Notes: generated from the sequence alone by a model not told the origin. A stretch of 47,069 bases of DNA from Acidobacteriota bacterium (GCA_019247495.1 JAFAOU010000050.1:1-47069), one strand, 5' to 3'. Counted from the stretch's first letter, positions 1-8,890 are shown. Translations and numbers: made by a program.

Positions 1-1
1 G

Positions 2-346
2 GGATTCCGGCAAAACGTGAATGTCGGAATCCTCTACCTCGAAGCGTGGCTCGGTGGCCTCGGGTGCGTCCCGCTCTACGACCTCATGGAGGACGCTGCC
101 ACCGCCGAGATTTCGCGCACGCAACTCTGGCAGTGGATTCATCACCACGCGCATCTCGACGACGGCCGCGCAGTGACGCCGGAGTTCTATCGGCAGATCT
201 GCGACGAAGAACTGCAAAAGATCGGATCGCGTCCGCACCTCGCGAAAGCCGCATCGATCTTCAACGACTTGATCCTCAACGATGAACTGGCTGATTTCCT
301 AACGCTCCCCGCGTACGAGGAGCTGCTGTCCAACGAAAGGAAGTAG
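2..346 (+). CDS. aceB: Malate synthase A, C-terminal part (5' truncated by window edge)
   Basis: Malate synthase condenses glyoxylate with acetyl-CoA to give malate, the second step of the glyoxylate shunt, in the cytoplasm. The frame is already open at base 2 and reads [16 protein letters not shown], so the GTG at 17 is an internal Val codon and not a start. The visible 114 residues match the malate synthase A C-terminal domain, including the family signature [12 protein letters not shown] and the WQWIHH segment that follows. The stop at 344-346 lies 2 nt before the ATG of isocitrate lyase, so both shunt enzymes are almost certainly one transcript. The N-terminal TIM-barrel and most catalytic residues lie outside the window. 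Confidence 0.93.
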   Translation, partial: GFRQNVNVGILYLEAWLGGLGCVPLYDLMEDAATAEISRTQLWQWIHHHAHLDDGRAVTPEFYRQICDEELQKIGSRPHLAKAASIFNDLILNDELADFLTLPAYEELLSNERK

Positions 347-348
347 CG

Positions 349-1644
349 ATGGCAAAGCTGAAAGCGGTACGCGATGCGAAGCAGATCGAGCGCGATTGGG
401 AGAACAATCCGCGCTGGGACGGCATCACGCGCGTCTACACGGCGGACGACGTTCTGCGCCTGCGCGGATCGATCGACATCGAGCACACGCTCGCCGAAAT
501 GGGCGCCGAACGGCTCTGGGATCTGCTCAACGGCGAGCCTTACGTCACCGCGCTCGGCGCACTCACCGGCAACCAGGCCATCCAGCAGGTGCGCGCCGGC
601 CTCAAGTCGATCTACCTCAGCGGCTGGCAGGTTGCCGCCGACGCCAATCTGGCCGGTCAGATGTATCCCGATCAGAGTTTGTATCCGTCGAATTCAGTCC
701 CGCAGGTCGTGAAGCGGATCAATCACGCCTTGCAGCGCGCCGATCAGATCGATCACAGCGAAGGAAAGAACGACACCTACTGGTTCGCGCCGATCGTCGC
801 GGATGCCGAGGCGGGTTTCGGCGGATGCCTGAACGCGTTCGAGCTGATGAAGCAGATGATCGAATGCGGCGCGGCGGCGGTCCACTTCGAAGATCAACTC
901 GCCTCGGAAAAAAAGTGCGGCCACCTCGGCGGAAAAGTTCTTCTGCCGACATCGCAGTTCATCCGCACGCTCTCCGCCGCGCGACTCGCGGCGGACGTCA
1001 TGGGCGTGCCGACGCTCGTCATCGCGCGCACCGATGCAAACAGCGCCACTCTGCTGACCAGCGACGTCGATGAACGTGATCATCCGTTCCTCACCGGCGA
1101 GCGCACGCCGGAGGGTTTCTTCATGATCAAGAGCGGCGTCGATGCCGCGATCGCGCGCGCGATTTCGTACGCGCCGTACGCCGACCTGCTGTGGATGGAG
1201 ACGTCGACGCCCGACATCGGTGAGGCGCGCAAGTTCGCCGATGCGATTCACGCGAAGTATCCCGGGAAGATGCTGGCCTACAACTGTTCGCCGTCCTTCA
1301 ACTGGGCGCAGAAACTTTCGTCCGAGGCGATTGCGAATTTTCAGAACGAGCTGGCAGCGCTCGGCTACAAGTTCCAGTTCGTCACTTTGGCCGGATTCCA
1401 CGCGCTGAACTTCTCCATGTTCGAGCTGGCGCGCCAGTATCGCGACGAAGGGATGACCGCGTACTCGCGCATGCAGCAGTCAGAGTTCGCCGCCGAGGAG
1501 CATGGGTACACCGCTACGAAACACCAGCACGAGGTCGGCACCGGCTACTTCGACGAAGTGATGAAAGTGATCTCGAACGGACAGTCATCGACAACCGCAC
1601 TGGCCGGCTCGACCGAAGCCGCGCAGTTCGGCAGGAGACCGTGA
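349..1644 (+). CDS. aceA: Isocitrate lyase
   Basis: Isocitrate lyase cleaves isocitrate to glyoxylate and succinate, bypassing the decarboxylating steps of the TCA cycle during growth on acetate or fatty acids. The 431-aa protein has the usual length of the short bacterial form. The catalytic signature KKCGH is at residues 188-192 with the nucleophilic Cys at 190. The substrate/Mg-binding stretches [10 protein letters not shown] (about 91-100), [11 protein letters not shown] (about 149-159) and FEDQ (180-183) are intact. It starts 2 nt after the aceB stop, with GAAAGGAAG upstream as a ribosome site that lies inside the aceB end. A small downstream frame begins on its stop codon. Confidence 0.96.
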   Translation: MAKLKAVRDAKQIERDWENNPRWDGITRVYTADDVLRLRGSIDIEHTLAEMGAERLWDLLNGEPYVTALGALTGNQAIQQVRAGLKSIYLSGWQVAADANLAGQMYPDQSLYPSNSVPQVVKRINHALQRADQIDHSEGKNDTYWFAPIVADAEAGFGGCLNAFELMKQMIECGAAAVHFEDQLASEKKCGHLGGKVLLPTSQFIRTLSAARLAADVMGVPTLVIARTDANSATLLTSDVDERDHPFLTGERTPEGFFMIKSGVDAAIARAISYAPYADLLWMETSTPDIGEARKFADAIHAKYPGKMLAYNCSPSFNWAQKLSSEAIANFQNELAALGYKFQFVTLAGFHALNFSMFELARQYRDEGMTAYSRMQQSEFAAEEHGYTATKHQHEVGTGYFDEVMKVISNGQSSTTALAGSTEAAQFGRRP

Positions 1645-1763
1645 TGGAAGACATTCGCAACTACCGCATCGAGGAAGAGAACGACGAACGCCGCGAGGAA
1701 GAGCGCGAATACGAAGGCGGCGCGCAGCGGGATGAAGTGCCGTTCCACATCCCGCGAGATTGA
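1644..1763 (+). CDS. Possible 39-aa acidic/basic small protein overlapping aceA stop
   Basis: An ATG overlaps the last base of the aceA stop codon (TGATG) and opens a 39-codon frame ending at 1761-1763. The product is extremely charged: residues 9-23 are almost all Glu, Arg, Asp or Asn, followed by Gly-Gly and a short hydrophobic tail with FHIPRD. It has no membrane segment and no family I recognise. The 1-nt overlap suggests translational coupling to aceA, and GCAGGAGACC upstream is a good Shine-Dalgarno. Against it are its small size and charge-biased, low-complexity content. It could be a genuine small protein of the glyoxylate operon or a chance frame. Confidence 0.4.
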   Translation: MEDIRNYRIEEENDERREEEREYEGGAQRDEVPFHIPRD

Positions 1764-1773
1764 GACGTGATCT

Positions 1774-2019
1774 TCAGCCGAAAAGACGGCCTAGCAGTTC
1801 GTCTCGCGTGATGCTTAGCTCCGCGGCAACATCGTCGAGAATCGCCGCCAACGTTCCGAGCCTCAATGCGTGATGGCGTGGAATGGTGACGTGATGCTGC
1901 TGCGATTCCGTCGTTCGGGTGAGGCGAAGATGGCTGCCGGCCTGACGGGAGTTTGCATATCCGAGGCGGCCTAGTCGCCTTGCCAGATCGTCGCCGGAGA
2001 TATCGCGCGGCAATCTCAA
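1774..2019 (-). CDS. HicA-like mRNA interferase toxin
   Basis: This 81-aa protein has the size and sequence pattern of HicA toxins, small double-stranded-RNA-binding-fold ribonucleases that cleave mRNA. The N-terminal helix has ISGDDLARRLGRLGY. It is followed by the diagnostic GSHLRL, whose His is the catalytic residue in the family, and then HHVTIPRHH and a C-terminal helix. The GTG/ATG region at 2016-2019 overlaps the stop of the HicB-like gene by 4 nt in the order antitoxin then toxin. Identification as a toxin rests on family resemblance; activity is inferred. The flanking metabolic genes suggest an isolated chromosomal module. Confidence 0.75.
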   Translation of the reverse strand: MRLPRDISGDDLARRLGRLGYANSRQAGSHLRLTRTTESQQHHVTIPRHHALRLGTLAAILDDVAAELSITRDELLGRLFG

Positions 2020-2222
2020 ACGGCGATGACCTGCTCGCGAGTGAAGTGCAGCCGCACGACGCTAGGCATTTCGCCTTCGTCAAAATGGCACCGCACCGCA
2101 TCGCGCACGTTCGCTTCGAGCGTCTCGAAGTCGTCGGCCTCGGTGAAGATTGACTGGCCGAGGGCGCGGGCGGTGTAGCCGCCCTCAGGAGCTTCCTCGA
2201 CGAGGAAAATGAGTTCGGTCAT
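2016..2222 (-). CDS. HicB-like antitoxin, short form without DNA-binding domain
   Basis: The 68-aa protein reads as the partial RNase H-like fold of HicB antitoxins: a first strand with LIFLVEEAPEGGYTARAL, a central helix DFETLEANVRDAVRCHF and a last strand VVRLHFTREQVIAV. Full HicB proteins usually add a ribbon-helix-helix or HTH domain after this fold; here the protein ends directly, so autoregulation by DNA binding is not evident. Close relatives are often mislabelled as 2-oxoisovalerate dehydrogenase. It overlaps the HicA-like gene by 4 nt, and only 33 nt separate its start from the divergent MFS gene, so both promoters must lie in that short gap or inside coding sequence. Confidence 0.7.
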   Translation of the reverse strand: MTELIFLVEEAPEGGYTARALGQSIFTEADDFETLEANVRDAVRCHFDEGEMPSVVRLHFTREQVIAV

Positions 2223-2255
2223 CGGGTGATCTTACTCCGCTAAACTGCGCGCTTC

Positions 2256-3461
2256 ATGTCTATCCTTGCCGTCGATCGCCGCGCGTGGCGGGCGCTGTTT
2301 GCCGCGCAGCTCGGCTGGATGCTCGATGCGATGGACTTCCTGCTGTTCAGCTTCGCGGTGATTCCGATCCGCGAGGAGTTCGGACTTTCCAACGGAACGA
2401 TGGGCGCGCTGACCTCGGTGGCTCTGATCGCGAGCGCGATCGGCGGCATGGTCTTCGGACGCCTCGCCGACCGCCTCGGCCGCGTGCGTGCGTTGTCGCT
2501 TTCGATCCTGCTCTACTCCGCGGCGACGGCGGGACTGGCGACGAGCGCCGCGCTGTGGCAGCTCATTGCATGGCGACTCGCTGTGGGATTGGGCATGGGC
2601 GGCGAATGGTCGTGCGGGTCGGTGCTCGTCGCGGAAACGTGGCCGGCGGAGCATCGCGGCAAGGCGATGGGATTGATGCAATCCGGCTGGGCCATCGGCG
2701 CGATGATCGCCGCGGGCGCCTCGGCGTTGATCATCGGACGCTTCGGCTGGCGCGTGCTGTTCCTCATCGGAGCACTGCCGGCGATCGCCGCATACTTCAT
2801 TCGGCGCAATGTTGAAGAACCGCCGGTTTGGACGCAAAGAGCGCGTGAAAAATCGCGCTGGAGCGAGATGTTTGCGAAGCCGTTCCTTCGCCGCACGCTC
2901 ATCGCCACGGCGCTTTCGAGCAGTGTGCTGGTCGCGTTCTGGGGCGTGACCTCGTGGCTGCCGGCGTTCCTGGCGACGCCGCTCGCCAAAGGCGGCGCCG
3001 GATTGACGGTGACGACCTCCGCGAAGTGGCTGATCGCGCTGCAGGCCGGCGCATTCTTCGGCTACATCAGCTTCGGATGGATCGCCGACCGCATCGGCCG
3101 GCGTCCCGCATTCACCGCGTTCATGATCGCGGCTACGGTGCTCGTTCCGCTCTTCGCGTTCTACGCGCGAACGCCGTTTCTCCTGCTCACGCTCGGACCG
3201 CTGCTCGGCTTCTTCGCGCACGGCTACTTCTCGCTCTTCGGCGCCATGCTCGCGGAACTTTTCCCGACGCGCATTCGCGCCGGCGCGCAGGGCTTCTGCT
3301 ACAACGGTGGACGATTAGCATCGGCGGCGGCGCCGTTCGCGATCGGCTTCGCCTCGAAGACGCACAACTTCGCGGTGGTCATCACCTGCGCCGCGCTTTT
3401 CTTTGCCCTCGGCGGCGTGCTGGTGTGGCTGCTGCCGGAAACGAAAGGAACCGAGTTGTGA
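2256..3461 (+). CDS. MFS transporter, organic-acid:proton symporter type
   Basis: This is a 401-aa, 12-helix major facilitator. Helix 1 contains the acidic DAMD motif (residues 24-27) typical of the sugar/aromatic-acid:H+ symporter groups. The loop 2-3 motif A is GRLADRLGR (68-76), repeated in the second half as GWIADRIGRR near residue 275. The transported compound cannot be read from sequence. Its stop overlaps the GTG of the 5-oxoprolinase subunit A gene by 4 nt, so a carboxylated substrate such as 5-oxoproline (pyroglutamate) is a reasonable inference. The ATG at 2256 begins just before the first hydrophobic helix; no strong ribosome site is visible. Confidence 0.88.
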   Translation: MSILAVDRRAWRALFAAQLGWMLDAMDFLLFSFAVIPIREEFGLSNGTMGALTSVALIASAIGGMVFGRLADRLGRVRALSLSILLYSAATAGLATSAALWQLIAWRLAVGLGMGGEWSCGSVLVAETWPAEHRGKAMGLMQSGWAIGAMIAAGASALIIGRFGWRVLFLIGALPAIAAYFIRRNVEEPPVWTQRAREKSRWSEMFAKPFLRRTLIATALSSSVLVAFWGVTSWLPAFLATPLAKGGAGLTVTTSAKWLIALQAGAFFGYISFGWIADRIGRRPAFTAFMIAATVLVPLFAFYARTPFLLLTLGPLLGFFAHGYFSLFGAMLAELFPTRIRAGAQGFCYNGGRLASAAAPFAIGFASKTHNFAVVITCAALFFALGGVLVWLLPETKGTEL

Positions 3462-4147
3462 TCGATCTCAGCGCGGACCTCGGCGAAGGCGCTCCGGACG
3501 AACCGGAGATCTGGCCGCTGATCACGTCGGCGAATGTTGCCTGCGGCGGCCATTACGGCGACGCCGATTCGATGACGCATGCTGTCGATCGGGCAAACGA
3601 TCTCGGAGTCCGCATCGGCGCGCATCCGTCGTATCCCGATCGCGCGAACTTCGGACGCAAGTCGATGTCGATGCCGCCGGAGTCGCTGCGGGCGACGCTC
3701 ATCGAACAGATCGCCGCGCTTTTCGACATCGCCGGCAAGCTGCACCACGTCAAACCGCACGGCGCGCTTTACAACGATGCGCACAAGGATCGTGCGCTCG
3801 CCGATATCGTGATCGATGCGATTCGTGCGATCGACGACACGCTGCCGATCGTCTGCAGCGACCGCTCGCAAATGGCCGCAGCAGCACGTGACGCCGGCAC
3901 GCCGGTCATCCGCGAGGCCTTCGCCGATCGGCGCTACAACGCCGACGGCTCCCTCGTCGCCCGCAGCGAACCCAACTCGCTCCTCGGCGTCGACGAAGCA
4001 GCGACGCAAGCCGCGATGCTGGCCAACGAAGGCGCTGTCATCGCTCGCGATGGCTCCCGCATTTCCATCCCCTTCGACACGATCTGCGTCCACGCCGACA
4101 TGGAGCACGCCGTCGAACGCCTGCGCGCGATTCGCCGCGTCGTGTGA
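3458..4147 (+). CDS. pxpA: 5-oxoprolinase subunit A (LamB/YcsF family)
   Basis: PxpA is the subunit of the ATP-dependent prokaryotic 5-oxoprolinase PxpABC, which opens 5-oxoproline to glutamate. From the GTG at 3458 the product is 229 aa, close to the family length of about 250. The first residues (IDLSADLGEG) are exactly where family members begin, so the longer frame upstream inside the MFS gene is not used. Family motifs are present in order: NVACGGHYGD, IGAHPSYPDR, VKPHGALYND and REAFADRRYN. PxpB and PxpC are not encoded in the window and must lie elsewhere, or this protein works on another lactam. The 4-nt overlap with the transporter indicates an operon. Confidence 0.92.
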   Translation: MIDLSADLGEGAPDEPEIWPLITSANVACGGHYGDADSMTHAVDRANDLGVRIGAHPSYPDRANFGRKSMSMPPESLRATLIEQIAALFDIAGKLHHVKPHGALYNDAHKDRALADIVIDAIRAIDDTLPIVCSDRSQMAAAARDAGTPVIREAFADRRYNADGSLVARSEPNSLLGVDEAATQAAMLANEGAVIARDGSRISIPFDTICVHADMEHAVERLRAIRRVV

Positions 4148-4234
4148 CTTCGTTACCAGCGAATTTGGAGGGTTTGGCGGTTCGGCAGCGAGACGCAGCC
4201 GGGCCAGCCGGCGCGGACGCCAGCGCTCCGACCG

Positions 4235-6496
4235 CTAGTGCGCAAGCACTTCCGGCGCTTCTTCGCCAATGCCGCGGATGAAGTCGTCGATGCTGTCGCC
4301 GCCGAGGAGTAGCGCGAACGACGAGCGCCAGATTCGGGCTAGTTCCGGAACGGTTGTGCGAATCAGAGGAATGCCGTTCCGTTCGATGAGGAAGGTGGCG
4401 ACCTCCGTGCGGCCGATTCGCATTGCGGGGAGGTTGTGTTGTTGAGCGAGTTGGAGGACCGCCTCGGATTGAGACGTCGACACAATCGCGCGGCCCTGCG
4501 ACTCGCTGAAGAGGAGCGCGATCGCATCGACCTTGGCGTGATCGGCGAGCTCGATGTGGCAGCCGACGCCGTCCACCGCGCATTCGGCCAACGCGATTGC
4601 AAAGCCGCCGTTAGCGACGTCGTGTGCGCTGCGCAGGAGGCGATGTTCGTAGGCCTCGATGAAAAATGAGACGAGCGCTTTTTCGCGATCGAGATCGACG
4701 CGCGGCGGAGCGGCGAGCGCGTCCGGCCTCGCGAATTGTTGCCATTCCGAGCCGCCCAGTTCGTCGCGCGTTTCGCCGATCAGGATGATGTCGAGGCCGG
4801 GCTCGGGGAACGCGATTTCGCAGCCGTCGGTGTCGCGTTCGAGGATGCCCACCATCCCGACCGTCGGCGTCGGAAGCACGGCGCGGCCCTCGGTCTCGTT
4901 GTAGAACGACACGTTGCCGCTCACGACCGGCGTGCCGAGGGCGACGCAGGCTTCGCTGATGCCGCGGATGCATTCAGCGAACTGCCACATGATCTCGGGG
5001 CGTTCGGGCGAGCCGAAGTCGAGGCAGTCGGTGATCGCGACGGGACGTCCGCCGCTGACCGCTATGTTGCGCGCGGCCTCGGCCACGGCTTGCTTGCCGC
5101 CTTCGTACGGATCGAGAAAACAGTAGAGCGGATTGACGTCGCTCGTCATGGCCAGCGCGCGGCCGGTGCCTTTGACGCGGACGATGGCCGCGTCGCGCCG
5201 CTCCGGACGCGCGATCGTGTTCGTGCGCACGGTCGTGTCGTACTGCTCCCAGATCCAGCGTTTCGAACAGAGGTTGGGCGATGCGATGAGACGGAAGAAA
5301 TCGTCGGTGAGATCGCCATCCTCGACGTGTTGACGAGCGAGCGATTGCGGGATCACACGCTGCGGCGCGGACATCGGACGCTCGTACACCGGCGCCTCAG
5401 TCGAGATCGGATCGACAGGAATCGCCGCCACTTCCGCGCCGTCCCAGAGCAGCCGCACGAAGCCGTCGTCCGTCACTTCGCCGACCACGGCGGCATTGAG
5501 GTCCCACTTCTCGAACGTGCGCACGACCTCATCCTCGCGGCCGCGCTTAGCCACGATCAGCATCCGCTCCTGCGACTCGCTGAGCATGATCTCGTACGGC
5601 GTCATGCCGCTCTCGCGGACGGGAACGCGGTCGAGATTCATGCGCACGCCGGTGCCCGCGCGACCGGCCATTTCGAACGATGACGACGTCAAGCCGGCGG
5701 CACCCATGTCCTGAATCCCGACGACCGCGTCGGACTCCATGATCTCGAGGCACGCTTCGAGGAGGAGCTTCTCCGTGAACGGATCGCCGACCTGCACGGT
5801 CGGACGTTTCTCCTCCGACGCTTCGTCGAATTCCGCTGAGGCCATCGTCGCGCCGTGAATGCCGTCGCGTCCCGTTTTCGAGCCGACGTAGATGACCGGG
5901 TTGCCGACGCCGCTGGCGGTGCCGGTGAAGATGCGGTCGCGCGTGGTCACGCCGAGGGCGAAGACGTTGACGAGGATGTTGCCGTTGTAGCTGCGGTGAA
6001 ACGACGTCTCGCCGCCGATCGTGGGAATGCCGATGCAGTTGCCGTAGCCGCTGATGCCGCGCACGACGCCGTCGACGAGATACTTCATGCGCGGCGCGTC
6101 GAGCTCACCGAAGCGCAGCGAATCGAGGCAGGCGATGGGCCGCGCGCCCATCGTGAAGATGTCGCGCAGGATGCCGCCGACGCCGGTGGCCGCGCCCTGG
6201 TACGGCTCGATGAACGACGGGTGGTTGTGCGACTCCATCTTGAACGCCGCCACCCAGCCGTCGCCGATGTCGATCACGCCGGCGTTCTCGCCGGGGCCCT
6301 GCACGACGCGCGGTCCCGTCGTCGGAAACTTTCGGAGGTGAACACGCGACGATTTGTAGGAGCAGTGCTCCGACCACATCACGCTGAAGATGCCGAGCTC
6401 CGTGTAGTTCGGCGCGCGCCCGAGGATCTGTTCAACGCGCTGATATTCGTCCGGCGTCAGCCCGTGCGCTGCGATGACCTCGGCGGTGATGTTCAT
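4235..6496 (-). CDS. purL: Phosphoribosylformylglycinamidine synthase subunit PurL
   Basis: PurL converts formylglycinamide ribonucleotide to the amidine in step 4 of purine synthesis, using ammonia delivered by PurQ with PurS as bridge. At 753 aa this is the short PurL type that requires separate PurS and PurQ, which are not in the window. The active-site region [10 protein letters not shown] (residues 41-50) and the glycine-rich [14 protein letters not shown] and [18 protein letters not shown] stretches match the family. The ATG at 6496 is not preceded by a clear Shine-Dalgarno. Just upstream is a long hairpin repeat separating it from the next minus-strand gene. Confidence 0.97.
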   Translation of the reverse strand: MNITAEVIAAHGLTPDEYQRVEQILGRAPNYTELGIFSVMWSEHCSYKSSRVHLRKFPTTGPRVVQGPGENAGVIDIGDGWVAAFKMESHNHPSFIEPYQGAATGVGGILRDIFTMGARPIACLDSLRFGELDAPRMKYLVDGVVRGISGYGNCIGIPTIGGETSFHRSYNGNILVNVFALGVTTRDRIFTGTASGVGNPVIYVGSKTGRDGIHGATMASAEFDEASEEKRPTVQVGDPFTEKLLLEACLEIMESDAVVGIQDMGAAGLTSSSFEMAGRAGTGVRMNLDRVPVRESGMTPYEIMLSESQERMLIVAKRGREDEVVRTFEKWDLNAAVVGEVTDDGFVRLLWDGAEVAAIPVDPISTEAPVYERPMSAPQRVIPQSLARQHVEDGDLTDDFFRLIASPNLCSKRWIWEQYDTTVRTNTIARPERRDAAIVRVKGTGRALAMTSDVNPLYCFLDPYEGGKQAVAEAARNIAVSGGRPVAITDCLDFGSPERPEIMWQFAECIRGISEACVALGTPVVSGNVSFYNETEGRAVLPTPTVGMVGILERDTDGCEIAFPEPGLDIILIGETRDELGGSEWQQFARPDALAAPPRVDLDREKALVSFFIEAYEHRLLRSAHDVANGGFAIALAECAVDGVGCHIELADHAKVDAIALLFSESQGRAIVSTSQSEAVLQLAQQHNLPAMRIGRTEVATFLIERNGIPLIRTTVPELARIWRSSFALLLGGDSIDDFIRGIGEEAPEVLAH

Positions 6497-6520
6497 CCGC
6501 GGATTGTGTCAAAAAAAGCA

Positions 6521-6591
6521 TCACGCGGCGTATGCGGAGAGGCGGAGAACGCGGGTACTGCGTTTCTCCGCGTCCCCGCGTCTCCGCGTGA
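6521..6591. repeat. Intergenic hairpin repeat, family A, copy 1 (degenerate left arm)
   Basis: An inverted repeat starts TCACGCGG and ends CTCCGCGTGA, filling almost the whole gap between purL and the Spy-like gene. The right arm (CTCCGCGTCCCCGCGTCTCCGCGTGA) is identical to that of copy 2 at 20942-21008. The left arm has drifted (TATGCGGAGAGGCGGAG in place of the regular units). A run of seven A lies just outside the left end. Its position between two co-directional minus-strand genes would allow it to attenuate or stabilise transcripts. Confidence 0.85.
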
Positions 6592-6596
6592 GAAAA

Positions 6597-7052
6597 CTAG
6601 TCGCGCGAGCCGGGCGCGGGATGGCGCATGTGCATCTCCATCGGGCCGTGTCCCATTTCGTGATGCAGCGAATCGAACTTCGCTTTTTGATCGGGCGTCA
6701 GGATCGCGGTCAGCTTCGCATGCGTGGCCTCGTGTGCGGCCTGAACCTGCTTCTCGAGCGCGCGCGCCGCGAGGAACTGCTTGCCGACGGCGGTGGCGTC
6801 GGGATTCGAGGACGTCGCCAACGCTTCCAGCTGCTCGTGCGCGGCCATGAGCTGGTGATGGAGCGGCTCGACGGTGGCCTGCAACTGCTGGTGAATGCTG
6901 TCCCACTGGACTTTCTGATCGGCGCTGAGTCCGAGGGTGGCGGCGATCTCGCCGGGATCGGGGCCCATCATGCGCATCTTCATGTGCGGTTCCTGGGCGA
7001 GGGCGAGCGAAGCGGCGGCGGTGATGCAGAGTGCGAGAACGATTCGTTTCAT
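6597..7052 (-). CDS. Spy/CpxP-like periplasmic protein, Met/His-rich
   Basis: The start at 7052 is chosen because it gives a clean signal peptide (residues 1-20, cleaved after ALAQ) and is preceded by GAAAGGAAAC. The 151-aa precursor is mostly helical and contains two LTxxQ-type motifs (LSADQ near 42 and LTPDQ near 118). These are the hallmark of Spy/CpxP/CnrX-like periplasmic chaperones and metal sensors. The mature N-terminus (EPHMKMRMMG) and C-terminus (HHEMGHGPMEMHMRH) are rich in Met and His, suggesting binding of soft metals such as copper or silver. It is divergent from a two-component system whose sensor carries a similar stretch, so it is probably a target of that system. Confidence 0.8.
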   Translation of the reverse strand: MKRIVLALCITAAASLALAQEPHMKMRMMGPDPGEIAATLGLSADQKVQWDSIHQQLQATVEPLHHQLMAAHEQLEALATSSNPDATAVGKQFLAARALEKQVQAAHEATHAKLTAILTPDQKAKFDSLHHEMGHGPMEMHMRHPAPGSRD

Positions 7053-7126
7053 GTTCGAGTGTTTCCTTTCGTCGAGCAATGTACGCATGGTACGCCGCGG
7101 AGTGATCAACCCGAGGAAAGCGCTTT

Positions 7127-7140
7127 GTAAGAAACGTAAA
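7127..7140. promoter_or_regulatory. Candidate OmpR-family direct-repeat operator
   Basis: The 140-bp divergent region between the Spy-like gene and the sensor kinase contains GTAAG-N4-GTAAA. This resembles the tandem GTAAA half-sites used by CpxR-type response regulators, which normally have five bases between half-sites. The surrounding bases are AT-richer than the genes. This is a single short match and is offered as a candidate only. Confidence 0.25.
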
Positions 7141-7192
7141 ACCCGCATGGGCGCTCGCTTTTCGCGCAAATGCCGATGCTAGACTCGATCGC

Positions 7193-8890
7193 ATGAAGGG
7201 AAGCCGCAGCGCCGCCGCAGCGCTCATCGCGCTGACGGTTCTGGCCGCGGCGCTCATCGTCCTCGGTCACATGCAATATCGCTGGATCGGCGACCTGGCC
7301 GACGCCGAGCGGCAGCGAATGCGTACGGGACTCGAGTTCGCCGCGCACCATTTCAGCGATGAGTTCGACCACGAGCTGACGCGGATGTTCCTCGCCTTTC
7401 AGTTGCCGATGCCCGATGCGACGGCCGATCATTTGCTGCGTCGCTACGACGAATGGGCGGCTGCGGCTCGCGATCCGAAGATCGTGCGCGCGGTTTACTT
7501 TGTGCCGCCGTTCGAGCCGGATCATCTGCAATCGATCGATGCGGCAACGCGTACCGTGCGTCCAGCTGCCTGGCCGGCCTCGTTAGCGGCATTGCGCCCG
7601 ATGATCGCCGAGGAAGCAATGGGCGGCAGGCCGGTGCCGGGTCCGGTCGTGCCGGGTGTGATGGCACTCGTGATTCCGTGCGGCGGGATGCGGCGCGCGA
7701 TGATCGAGCATCACGTCGCGGCGATGGGGATGCATCCACCGCCCATCGAGATGCACATGAAGATGCCGGAGGGCGGCTGCCCCGGCTACACCATCGTGGA
7801 CATCGACGACACGTATCTCGCTCGCGTGTTTCTGCCGGATATGGCGCGGCGCTATTTCGATACGCCGAGCGGCCGCGAGTACGACGTGGCCATCGTCTCG
7901 CCCGAAAGCGGCGCGACGCTCTATCGATCGGACGCTGCCAACGGTTCGTTTCGCCCCGACATCGCCCTCCCGATTTTCAGCGTGCGCGCGATGCGGCGGA
8001 TGCCGATGGAGGTGCCGATCCTGACCGAGCCTCCGCCGCATCAGCCGATGTGGAGCCTGCTGGTGCGATATCACCGCGGTTCGATGGAAGAGCTGGTTGC
8101 GCACACGCGGCGGCATAACCTGCTGATCACAGGCGCAATCCTGGCCGTCCTGGCCGGCACGATGCTGGCGCTCGTGGCGATGTTGCGAACGGCCGAACGG
8201 TTGCGTTTGCAGCAATTGGAGTTCGTGGCCGGCGTCACGCACGAGCTCAACACGCCTGTCGCCGCGCTGACATCGGCCGGACAGAATCTCGCGGACGGAA
8301 TCATCACCGAGCCATCGCAGGTGTCGCGATACGGAACGGCGATTGTGAAGGAGTCGCGCCGATTGACGGAGATGATCGGCCAGGTGCTGGCGTACGGCGG
8401 GATGGAGTCGCGGCGGAAGCTGCCGCACGTTCCCGTCGATGTCGCGAACGTCATCGATGAAGCGATCGCAAACTGCCGCTGGATGGCGGACGAGCAGTCG
8501 ATCGCGATCGAGACGGATGTCGATCGCGCGCTGCCTCTTGTCGACGGCGATGCCGCGTCACTCACTCGCGCCGTGCAGAATTTGATCGCGAATGCGATCC
8601 GCCACGGCGCCGACGGAAAGTGGGTTTCGATTCGCGCCGTCTCCGAAGACCGCAACGTGGCGATTTCCATCGAGGACCGCGGTCCGGGAATCGCGCCGCG
8701 CGACCTGCCGCATCTGTTCGAACCGTTCTACCGCGGACGCGGAGCCGATCGCGTTCGCGGCAGCGGCCTTGGACTGACCATCGTGAAGCAGATCGCGATC
8801 GCACATGGCGGCAGCGTGTCGGTGGACAAACATCGCGACAGTGGCGCGATCTTCACGCTGCGCCTTCCGGAGATTGCGCCGAATGCCTGA
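7193..8890 (+). CDS. Two-component sensor histidine kinase with Met/His-rich periplasmic domain
   Basis: The 565-aa inner-membrane kinase has a first helix at about 7-26, a periplasmic domain of about 280 residues, a second helix at about 309-331 and then the cytoplasmic kinase. The phosphoacceptor His is in GVTHELNTPVAAL (His350), followed by the N box QNLIANAIRHG, G1 EDRGPGIAP, F box LFEPFY and G2 GSGLGLTIVKQ, all intact. No HAMP domain is evident between helix 2 and the His. The periplasmic domain contains a striking segment at 173-191 (HHVAAMGMHPPPIEMHMK), flanked by Cys163 and Cys196, which looks like a metal site. It overlaps the response regulator gene by 8 nt. Confidence 0.93.
   Translation: MKGSRSAAAALIALTVLAAALIVLGHMQYRWIGDLADAERQRMRTGLEFAAHHFSDEFDHELTRMFLAFQLPMPDATADHLLRRYDEWAAAARDPKIVRAVYFVPPFEPDHLQSIDAATRTVRPAAWPASLAALRPMIAEEAMGGRPVPGPVVPGVMALVIPCGGMRRAMIEHHVAAMGMHPPPIEMHMKMPEGGCPGYTIVDIDDTYLARVFLPDMARRYFDTPSGREYDVAIVSPESGATLYRSDAANGSFRPDIALPIFSVRAMRRMPMEVPILTEPPPHQPMWSLLVRYHRGSMEELVAHTRRHNLLITGAILAVLAGTMLALVAMLRTAERLRLQQLEFVAGVTHELNTPVAALTSAGQNLADGIITEPSQVSRYGTAIVKESRRLTEMIGQVLAYGGMESRRKLPHVPVDVANVIDEAIANCRWMADEQSIAIETDVDRALPLVDGDAASLTRAVQNLIANAIRHGADGKWVSIRAVSEDRNVAISIEDRGPGIAPRDLPHLFEPFYRGRGADRVRGSGLGLTIVKQIAIAHGGSVSVDKHRDSGAIFTLRLPEIAPNA

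Noticed and set aside
2016..2222. Annotation as 2-oxoisovalerate dehydrogenase subunit
   Set aside because: The protein is 68 aa with a HicB-type fold and overlaps a HicA-like gene; nothing in it resembles a dehydrogenase subunit.
2232..3221. A 329-codon minus-strand frame opposite the MFS gene
   Set aside because: It is antisense to a transporter with intact motifs, and its product is charged and repetitive with no domain.
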